Positions 6,025-10,873 of a DNA stretch of 10,873 nt are shown here, piece by piece. Under the pieces are notes generated by a model, which saw only the letters and a program-made list of their open reading frames with translations, searched no databases and was not told the DNA's origin. Every line of letters starts with the position of its first letter. Positions within the stretch are counted from its first letter, which is position 1. A program made the translations under genes and the position numbers. Source of the DNA: Prevotellaceae bacterium (GTDB taxonomy: Bacteria > Bacteroidota > Bacteroidia > Bacteroidales > UBA932); NCBI GenBank assembly GCA_031258915.1, contig JAIRMD010000251.1:1-10873 (forward strand), in the 5' to 3' direction.

Positions 6025-6087
6025 ATTTCTTCTTGAAGATTTTAGAACTGGAAAAACAAACATATACTGCTACTGGTTGTGGAAAAA

Positions 6088-6801
6088 ATGATGCTATTCT
6101 ATACGATAAAGCGGTTTTCAAATGCTTTGCGGGCACAAAATTCCAAAATTTTTGTGGGTAAACCTCACGAGCTTCCTCAAACAGCCAAGCTGTTTTACCA
6201 AGGCGCCCGGCGCTACGAGAAAAAAGACTACGCAACAGCCGTCGCCCTGTTCAGGCAGGCGGCCAAAGAGGGGCACGCCGGGGCGCAGTTCCTTTTGAGC
6301 GACTGCTACTACAATGGGTTGGGCGTTAAGGAAAACTTCAAGCAGGCATTTTACTGGATGAAAAAGGCAGCAGAGCAGGGCGACGAAATAGCTCAAACGA
6401 GGGTAGGCAGCATGTACGAGCTGGGCGAGGGCGTACCCGAAAACGACAGGCTGTCCGCCCACTGGTACAAGAGGGCTGCCAAGCAAGGCGTTGCGCACGC
6501 ACAGTGGCATGTAGGGCTGTGCTACGAGTACGGAAAAGGCGTAGATCCAAGCGAGCGCAGGGCGCTGAGCTGGTACAGAAAAGCCGCGCTGGCCGGCAAC
6601 GAGGGCGCCCAGTACTCGCTGGCCTCCGCGTACTACTTTGGCGTGGGTGATATTCTGAAAAAAGACGAAAGCACGGCGCTTTTCTGGTACGAGAAGGTGG
6701 CCGAAAATGAGGCCGCCGATGAAGTAAGAAAAGCTTTCGCCACAAGCATAGTGGATAGACTGAAAAAAGCAGGGTGCACCCCGAGAAAAAGCAAATCTTG
6801 A
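6088..6801 (+). CDS. Sel1-repeat (TPR-like) protein
   Basis: 237 aa from the ATG at 6088. A GTG at 6079 and an ATG at 6091 are also in frame, but 6088 has the purine-rich GGAAAAA directly before it. The protein is mainly a run of about five Sel1-like helical pairs with a 36-residue period: ...ALFRQAAKEGHAGAQFLLSD, AFYWMKKAAEQGDEIAQTRV, AHWYKRAAKQGVAHAQWHVG, ALSWYRKAALAGNEGAQYSL, and a worn last unit (ALFWYEKVAENEAADEV). Each has the AxxWYxKAAxxGxxxAQ and YxxGxGV pattern. There is no signal peptide, so it should be cytoplasmic. Sel1 arrays are protein-binding scaffolds. No enzymatic domain is present and the partner is unknown. The short N-terminal part before the repeats (about 35 residues) is basic. 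It converges on the methyltransferase/glycosyltransferase gene 87 bp away. Confidence 0.85.
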   Translation: MMLFYTIKRFSNALRAQNSKIFVGKPHELPQTAKLFYQGARRYEKKDYATAVALFRQAAKEGHAGAQFLLSDCYYNGLGVKENFKQAFYWMKKAAEQGDEIAQTRVGSMYELGEGVPENDRLSAHWYKRAAKQGVAHAQWHVGLCYEYGKGVDPSERRALSWYRKAALAGNEGAQYSLASAYYFGVGDILKKDESTALFWYEKVAENEAADEVRKAFATSIVDRLKKAGCTPRKSKS

Positions 6802-6815
6802 GGGGGCTTGCGCGG

Positions 6816-6840
6816 GGTGTGAGGCATGAGGTATGAGGTG
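6816..6840 (+). repeat. TGAGG-type short repeats after sel1
   Basis: Three 7-bp units TGAGGCA, TGAGGTA and TGAGGTG follow each other at 6820-6840. The 15 bases GGTGTGAGGCATGAG (6816-6830) recur exactly on the minus strand at 9539-9525, across the end of dagK. Confidence 0.75.
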
Positions 6841-6861
6841 CCCGCACGCCCGTGCGCCTCA
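6834..6861. terminator. Possible terminator hairpin between convergent genes
   Basis: GAGGTGC (6835-6841) pairs with GCGCCTC (6854-6860), one pair being G-U, and T6834 with A6861, around a 12-nt loop. It lies between the stops of two converging genes. There is no T-run on either strand, so its action as a terminator is uncertain. Confidence 0.35.
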
Positions 6862-6888
6862 CCCCTCATCTTCTCACCCCTCATCTTC
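6859..6888 (-). repeat. Two 15-bp tandem copies directly after the fusion-gene stop
   Basis: TCACCCCTCATCTTC occurs twice back to back (6859-6873 and 6874-6888). On the minus strand each unit reads GAAGATGAGGGGTGA, starting right after the TGA of the fusion gene. The units share the TGAGG/ATGAG words with the repeats at 6816-6840. Confidence 0.9.
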
Positions 6889-8316
6889 TCAGGTGAACTT
6901 CATCTTTTTTGCGGCAAACAGGCTCATGCGTATCAGCAGCAGCCCGTGCCGGAAGCGGCTGATTTGCGTGCTTCCATACTCGCGGTCTTTGTAGCGGATA
7001 ATCATGTCCACAATTTTGAGGTTTTGCTTGGCGGCGCCAAAGAGCAGGTCGAAGTCGCCAAAGGGGTCGAAGTCGCCAAAGTAACTGCGGCTGGCCTTGA
7101 TGTTTTCGTAGTCGCGCCGGTAGAGCGCCTTGGTGCCGCAAAGCGTGTCCTTGAGCCGCTGCCCCAGCAGGAAGGAAAAGAACCACCCGAAAAATTTATT
7201 GGCTAGCAGGTTCAAAAACCGCATGGCGTGCTTCTCCATGGGGTACACCAGCCGGCAGCCGTTGATGAACTCCCCCTTGCCGGAGCGCAGGGCATCGTAG
7301 AACTTGGGCAGCTCCTCTGGCGGCATGGTCAGGTCGGCGTCGAGTATCATCAGCACGTCGCCGGTGGCAAGGTCAAAGGCCTCCCGCACGGCGTTGCCCT
7401 TACCCTTGCCGCGCTGCCGGAACACTTTGATGTCCGCTTCGGGGTAGGCATCGCGCACGCGCAGCATCTCCTCGTAGGTGCCGTCCGACGAGCGCCCCTC
7501 CATGAAGATAAACTCGCGGTGTGAGCCGAACTCCGGCGTGCGCTTAATGGCGTTTTCGATGTTACCTCTTTCGTTCCGCGCCGGAATAACGATGGAGACC
7601 GAAGGCTCGCACGAGCCGCCGGATACGGGGCGCGCTACCATTATCCGCAGCAAGTTCAGCTTGCTCACGAGCGGCAGGTTGGCCAGCAAGCGGTTGAAAA
7701 TAAAGTTAGCAAGCGGAATGTAGAGAGGTAGCAGCAGCTTTTCGTGGGTTACGATTACCTCAAAATTTTCGAGGTGCAGCAAGCTCTTCACGTCCTCCTG
7801 CGAGAACCAGCTTTGGGTAAGCTGCTTTTGCTTCAGGCCAAGGCGCTGCAGCAGCTTTATCAGCGGCTCCCAGGCGTAGCTGTACTGCGAAATCACCACG
7901 CGGGTGCTGGGCGAGCACAGCGTGCGCAGCTGGCTGATGCACTTCTGCGCATCCCATAGGGCGCTCAGCAGGTCGCTGATGATGATGTAGTCAAAGGTTT
8001 CGCTAACGTCCGGCGCCTCAGCGTCGGCAACTTTGAAGTGGAGGTGAGGGTACTTGCGCTCCGCAATCGCTATCACCGCCTGCGAAAAATCTACGCCCAG
8101 CCCGTAGGAGGGCTTCACGGCGCTGAGCAGGTCGCCCGACCCGCAGCCCAGCTCCGCCACCCGCTTACCCGCCGGAATGATGAGCGAAAAGTAGCGCTCC
8201 AGCGACTTGTGGTAAAACCGGTTGCGCCTGTTCCACCGCTCGCGCTTGGCGGCGTTGGCTTCGTAAAATGCTTTGATAGCTTCTTTGTTCATACCAACGG
8301 GGAGAGTAAAATTCAT
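6889..8316 (-). CDS. Bifunctional SAM methyltransferase / family 2 glycosyltransferase
   Basis: 475 aa made of two enzymes. Residues about 20-230 are a class I SAM-dependent methyltransferase: motif I VAELGCGSG (53-61), acidic D76 in GVDFS, and FDYIIISDLL (108-117) for motif IV. Residues about 238-475 are a GT2 glycosyltransferase of the dolichol-phosphate-mannose-synthase type: VSIVIPARNERGNI, a basic GKGKGNAV segment (303-310), the metal-binding DAD at 326-328 (ILDADLTMPPEEL), and CGTKALYRRDY. FGDFDPFGDFD (413-423) is encoded by two 16-bp direct repeats. It has no predicted signal peptide or strong membrane helix. I know this fused arrangement as recurrent in Bacteroidota. The substrates are unknown, but a polyprenyl-phosphate-linked sugar is likely. 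The start is ATG 8316; an in-frame ATG at 8292 is an alternative. It lies 37 bp after the DUF1573 gene, probably in one transcript. Confidence 0.88.
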   Translation of the reverse strand: MNFTLPVGMNKEAIKAFYEANAAKRERWNRRNRFYHKSLERYFSLIIPAGKRVAELGCGSGDLLSAVKPSYGLGVDFSQAVIAIAERKYPHLHFKVADAEAPDVSETFDYIIISDLLSALWDAQKCISQLRTLCSPSTRVVISQYSYAWEPLIKLLQRLGLKQKQLTQSWFSQEDVKSLLHLENFEVIVTHEKLLLPLYIPLANFIFNRLLANLPLVSKLNLLRIMVARPVSGGSCEPSVSIVIPARNERGNIENAIKRTPEFGSHREFIFMEGRSSDGTYEEMLRVRDAYPEADIKVFRQRGKGKGNAVREAFDLATGDVLMILDADLTMPPEELPKFYDALRSGKGEFINGCRLVYPMEKHAMRFLNLLANKFFGWFFSFLLGQRLKDTLCGTKALYRRDYENIKASRSYFGDFDPFGDFDLLFGAAKQNLKIVDMIIRYKDREYGSTQISRFRHGLLLIRMSLFAAKKMKFT

Positions 8317-8353
8317 TCTTTGGGTTACGCTGCTGGCAAGGTGCTCGTGAATC

Positions 8354-9415
8354 TTAGTTCACCGTAGCCGAAACCCTCACCACCACGCTCGATTGCTTGG
8401 GTGCGTTGGTAATAACAGTGATGTTTTTGCTGACCTTCCCTTTCAGCTTTGCTGCTTTGAAGGAGGCTTTCAGCTCTGCGGCTTCTCCGGCCTTAATGCT
8501 TTTGGGGTTACTGCCGGAGAGCGTGATGCAGTCGCAGCTGGAGGATACCTTGCGCAGCAGCAGCTCGCTCTTTCCCTCGTTGGCAACGGAAATGGTAAAT
8601 TCCTTGCCGGCGCTGCCGGCCGCCATGCTTCCCAGCTCCACGCTGCGCTGGGCGAACTTTGCCACCGGAGCGTTGGCAAGCAGCTCGCCTTGCAGCCCCG
8701 AAAAATCCTCGTCAACGCTGGCGCTGATGACGAGCTCGCCGCCGCTGCGACCCGCTCCGTTGAGCGTGAGGGTTACTTTGTCGGTAACGTAGCCCCAGTC
8801 GTTCTTTTTTGCGGCGCTGTAGGTGCACACAATGCTCCCCTTCTCGCCTGGGCCGAGCGTTTGCGGGCGGGCGCTTACGGCGAGGTGGGCGGGGACGTTT
8901 TCAAACGCAATGGTTACCGCCGCGCTTCCGGTGTTGATGACGGGGAGCGAATCCGTTGCCGTTGCGGTGCTGTAGATGTTGGCAAACGGGATGTTGAGCG
9001 ATTTGAGCCGCAGCGTCCCAACCGCGCGGGGGTACAGGTCGGCAATGCTCTTGGCTTTGGGGAGCACTTCGCCCGAAATTTTAAGCTTCACCTGCTCCGT
9101 CTTTGTCGATACGGTAATTTCCTTGTCAAAAATTCCCGGACGATCTTTAGGGTCGAAGATGGCCTTTACGAAGCCCGCCTTTCCGGGCAGCACTGGCTGC
9201 TTGCTCCACTCCGGCGTGGTGCATCCGCACGACGATTCTACGTTGGTTATGATGATGGGAGCTTTGCCGATGTTGGTAAACTCAAACAGGTAGGTGGCAT
9301 CGCCCCCCGTTTCGGGGATTTGCCCAAAATCGTGCGCTGTTTTGGTAAACTGCATTTGCGCCGACGCGCCAATGCTCACGAGGCATGTAGCCGCCGCTAT
9401 AAAAATCTTTTTCAT
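8354..9415 (-). CDS. Secreted DUF1573 domain protein
   Basis: 353 aa with a signal peptide (MKKIFIAAATCLVSIGASA, then QMQFTKTAHDFG). Residues about 22-118 are a DUF1573 domain, an Ig-like ASH-type fold common in Bacteroidota exported proteins, with the typical FGQIPETGG, FEFTNIGKAPIIITNVESSC and CGCTTPEW. A middle beta domain (about 130-235: INTGSAAVTIAFENVP) and a last one (about 250-352: VELGSMAAGSAGKEFTISVA, KVSSSCDCITLSG) follow the same plan, so there are probably three repeats of the fold. The first and third keep a CxC pair (CGC and CDC). No lipobox and no catalytic motif are present. The role is unknown; such proteins are usually periplasmic or surface accessory factors. A TACCTTTG promoter lies 50 bp upstream. 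Confidence 0.88.
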   Translation of the reverse strand: MKKIFIAAATCLVSIGASAQMQFTKTAHDFGQIPETGGDATYLFEFTNIGKAPIIITNVESSCGCTTPEWSKQPVLPGKAGFVKAIFDPKDRPGIFDKEITVSTKTEQVKLKISGEVLPKAKSIADLYPRAVGTLRLKSLNIPFANIYSTATATDSLPVINTGSAAVTIAFENVPAHLAVSARPQTLGPGEKGSIVCTYSAAKKNDWGYVTDKVTLTLNGAGRSGGELVISASVDEDFSGLQGELLANAPVAKFAQRSVELGSMAAGSAGKEFTISVANEGKSELLLRKVSSSCDCITLSGSNPKSIKAGEAAELKASFKAAKLKGKVSKNITVITNAPKQSSVVVRVSATVN

Positions 9416-9464
9416 TGTGCTTGTATTGTAATTATATTGTCGCTTTCACGTGCGTACGCGCCTG

Positions 9465-9490
9465 CAAAGGTAAAAAAAAAACAGTTCAAA
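9465..9490 (-). promoter_or_regulatory. Promoter of the DUF1573 gene
   Basis: TACCTTTG (9472-9465 on the minus strand) is a full match to the Bacteroidota -7 element. A TTTG is present at 9490-9487, but the spacer is only 14 bp and T-rich, shorter than the usual 19 or so. The expected start near 9458 gives a leader of about 43 nt. Confidence 0.55.
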
Positions 9491-9525
9491 CCCCTCCACC
9501 CTTTCCCAGTATCCAACTTTTAAGC

Positions 9526-10419
9526 TCATGCCTCACACCTCTCCCCCACTATTTTCAGCGCTCCTTGCACCAGCTTCACCTCAACATGCTTGCCGGTTTG
9601 CGAAGGTTCGCCGTCGTAGTGGACGTAGCCGCTGTGAGCGCGGTCAACAGCGGCAGAGCGGCACCTGAAAATTTCGATGTAGCGGCACCTGTCTATTTGC
9701 CGGGTAAAAAGCCGCAGGCCGATGTTGGGAGTGCAGTAAAGCGGAAATTCGCTCAGCGCCACCACGTCGAGCAGGCCGTCGGAAACGCTGGCCGCTGGCG
9801 CAATGCAGGCGTTGTTGCCCCACTGCGAGGCGTTGGCAAACGTAATGAGAAACGCCTTGCGGCGCATTGTTTTGCCGTCAACGGTGAGGTTGTATTCTTC
9901 GGGCTTGTACGATACAAATTCGCGCAAAATTTGCTGCATGTAGGTAGCAAGCCCGCGGTAGCCGGCCTGCGCAAACTTGTTTCCTATCAGCGCATCGAAG
10001 CCAACGCCGGCGGTGCAGAAAAAGGGGATGCCGTTCATCAGCCCGTAGTCTGCCCAGCGCACTTTGGCGGTTGCAATACGCGCCAGCGCCTTGCAGGGGC
10101 TCATCGGGATGTGCAGGTGGCGCGCCAGCCCGTTACCCGAGCCAACAGGCACAATCCCCAGCGCTGTGCTGGTGTTCACCAGCGCCTGCGCCACCTCGTT
10201 TACCGTGCCATCGCCGCCAATGGCGACTACGATGTCGTAATCTTCGGCGGCAAATTTCTTTGCCATAGCAGTAGCATCGCCAGCCGCCCTGGTGCGGTAA
10301 AAGGTAGCGCGAAACCCCTTGTCGTACGTAAAAAAACGGCGAATTAGCAGCGGAAAATTTCGCTTTTGCTTCGCGCCCGAAACAGGATTTAGTATGAAAG
10401 CAATGTTAGTAGCAGCCAA
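9526..10419 (-). CDS. Diacylglycerol kinase family lipid kinase (DagK/YegS/LCB5 type)
   Basis: 297 aa of the DAGK catalytic superfamily, which phosphorylates diacylglycerol or a related lipid using ATP at the inner face of the membrane. The N-terminal nucleotide-binding lobe shows AFILNPVSGAKQKR (7-20), the nucleotide loop VAIGGDGTVNEVAQAL (65-80, GGDGT core) and PVGSGNGLARHL (91-102). The C-terminal beta-sandwich lobe shows TAGVGFDALIG (136-146), NASQWGNN and SDGLLDVV. Length is normal for the family. The start is a TTG at 10419: the reading frame has a stop five codons upstream and no ATG or GTG, and the next residues (AATNIAFILNP) align with the family N-terminus. The last codons (RCEA and the stop) lie inside a dispersed repeat shared with 6816-6830, so this C-terminus may be recently altered. 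A TATCTTTG promoter faces it from the shared ispH gap. Confidence 0.92.
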   Translation of the reverse strand: MAATNIAFILNPVSGAKQKRNFPLLIRRFFTYDKGFRATFYRTRAAGDATAMAKKFAAEDYDIVVAIGGDGTVNEVAQALVNTSTALGIVPVGSGNGLARHLHIPMSPCKALARIATAKVRWADYGLMNGIPFFCTAGVGFDALIGNKFAQAGYRGLATYMQQILREFVSYKPEEYNLTVDGKTMRRKAFLITFANASQWGNNACIAPAASVSDGLLDVVALSEFPLYCTPNIGLRLFTRQIDRCRYIEIFRCRSAAVDRAHSGYVHYDGEPSQTGKHVEVKLVQGALKIVGERCEA

Positions 10420-10481
10420 CTTAACGATTAATAGTCAATGGTTTACGATTGAGAATCTGAAAATGAAATTCCAAAATCGTA

Positions 10482-10514
10482 CAAAGATAATGCTTCTTTT
10501 GGTATATTTGCAAA
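10482..10514 (-). promoter_or_regulatory. Promoter of the diacylglycerol kinase gene
   Basis: On the minus strand, TTTG (10514-10511), a 21-bp spacer and TATCTTTG (10489-10482). This matches the Bacteroidota pattern with a slightly long spacer and gives a leader of about 55 nt to the TTG start. Confidence 0.55.
10503..10510 (+). promoter_or_regulatory. -7 element of ispH
   Basis: TATATTTG is a full TAnnTTTG match 25 bp before the ispH ATG, implying a very short leader. No TTTG is seen at the expected -33 position. It lies within the spacer of the opposed dagK promoter. Confidence 0.5.
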
Positions 10515-10535
10515 AAAAATTAAACCCCAGCTGAA

Positions 10536-10873
10536 ATGCACGTAGAGGTGGACGAAAAATCAGGATTTTGCTTTGGCGTAATTCGGGCTATCGAAAAGGC
10601 AGAGCTGCTGCTCAGCAGCGGCGTGGAGCTGTACTCGCTGGGCGAAATAGTGCACAACAGCGTTGAAGTCAACAGGCTGAAATCGAAAGGTCTAAAGGTG
10701 ATCAACAGGGAGCAGCTTGCGCTGCTTCGCGGGGTAACGACGCTCATTCGCGCGCATGGCGAGCCGCCGCTGACCTATGAGATTGCCGCCAAAAACGATG
10801 TTACGCTCATTGACGCTACGTGCCCTGTTGTGCTGCACTTGCAGAGCTGCATTAGCGAAAGCTACAAAAAAGC
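10536..10873 (+). CDS. ispH: 4-hydroxy-3-methylbut-2-enyl diphosphate reductase, 3' partial
   Basis: IspH (LytB) is the last enzyme of the MEP isoprenoid pathway. It reduces HMBPP to IPP and DMAPP with a [4Fe-4S] cluster. The visible 112 residues contain the first cluster cysteine in the family motif SGFCFGVIRAIEKAE (9-23), then LYSLGEIVHNSVEVNRL with the substrate-binding His, TTLIRAHGEPP with the second conserved His, and the second cluster cysteine in DATCPVV. The ATG at 10536 places the first Cys at residue 12, as in E. coli IspH. The window ends inside the gene, so the third cysteine and the C-terminal third are not seen. Its presence shows that the organism makes isoprenoids by the MEP route. 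It is divergent from the lipid kinase gene with 116 bp between the starts. Confidence 0.95.
   Translation, partial: MHVEVDEKSGFCFGVIRAIEKAELLLSSGVELYSLGEIVHNSVEVNRLKSKGLKVINREQLALLRGVTTLIRAHGEPPLTYEIAAKNDVTLIDATCPVVLHLQSCISESYKK

Larger units (their letters stand above)
5070..6087. other. 1-kb stretch without an intact protein gene
   Basis: Between the SPOR gene start and the Sel1 gene I find no convincing full-length gene. Going right, it holds: the leader of the SPOR gene (5070-5111); AT-rich sequence with nothing I can name (5112-5268); remains of an ABC ATPase gene on the minus strand (5269-5548); two opposed Bacteroidota-type promoter matches (5551-5594); a 33-codon ORF (5630-5731); about 130 bp with only a small hairpin (5751-5766, CGCCG/CGGCG); the 6S-like RNA candidate (5865-6024); and a short leader for the Sel1 gene. 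Confidence 0.8.

Noticed and set aside
7047..7080. Two 16-bp direct repeats inside the methyltransferase/glycosyltransferase gene
   Set aside because: They encode FGDFDPFGDFD, which I take to be a conserved segment of this glycosyltransferase type rather than a recent duplication.
8393..9523. Long open frame on the + strand (376 codons) opposite the DUF1573 gene
   Set aside because: It mirrors a gene with a signal peptide, family motifs and promoter on the other strand; its own translation shows no recognisable domain and has shadow-like composition.
9415..10347. Long + strand open frame opposite the diacylglycerol kinase gene
   Set aside because: The minus strand has the full kinase motif set (GGDGT, PVGSGNGLARHL). 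The + frame is a shadow in GC-rich codons.

Overview
The window looks like a chromosomal segment of a Bacteroidota bacterium, probably Bacteroidia. The evidence is a DUF1573 protein, a small PorT-type outer-membrane barrel, a fused methyltransferase/glycosyltransferase, a secreted SPOR protein, and promoters matching the Bacteroidota pattern TTTG-N(~19)-TAnnTTTG rather than E. coli-type -35/-10 boxes. Base composition is moderate and fairly even across genes. I see no phage, insertion sequence, CRISPR array, rRNA or tRNA.

Layout. The left edge holds the 3' part of ilvA (threonine dehydratase, + strand), which converges on recR (- strand). Upstream of recR, and also on the - strand, are three genes for exported proteins: a SPOR-domain protein (3678-5069), an outer-membrane beta-barrel with a 16-residue aspartate run (2791-3441) and a CsgG-like protein (1917-2717). 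They read in the order SPOR, barrel, CsgG-like, recR. A shared role in the cell envelope is suggested only by adjacency and signal peptides.

From 5070 to 6087 there is about 1 kb without an intact gene. It holds the decayed 3' half of an ABC ATPase gene (- strand), a well-formed Bacteroidota promoter pointing right into a 33-codon Cys-rich ORF, and a roughly 160-nt region that folds into a long interrupted hairpin with a large symmetric bubble, the architecture of 6S RNA. That RNA candidate is the most interesting item here. A Sel1-repeat protein gene follows on the + strand (6088-6801).

The right part holds a methyltransferase/GT2 fusion (6889-8316), a DUF1573 protein (8354-9415) and a diacylglycerol kinase-family protein (9526-10419), all on the - strand. 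Divergent from the last is ispH/lytB (from 10536, + strand), cut by the window end. The dagK and ispH promoters overlap in a 116-bp gap. Short dispersed repeats built on TGAGG/ATGAG occur after sel1, after the fusion gene and over the dagK stop codon. Most genes are ordinary housekeeping genes. The unusual content is in the repeats, the low-complexity tracts and the 1-kb intergenic region.
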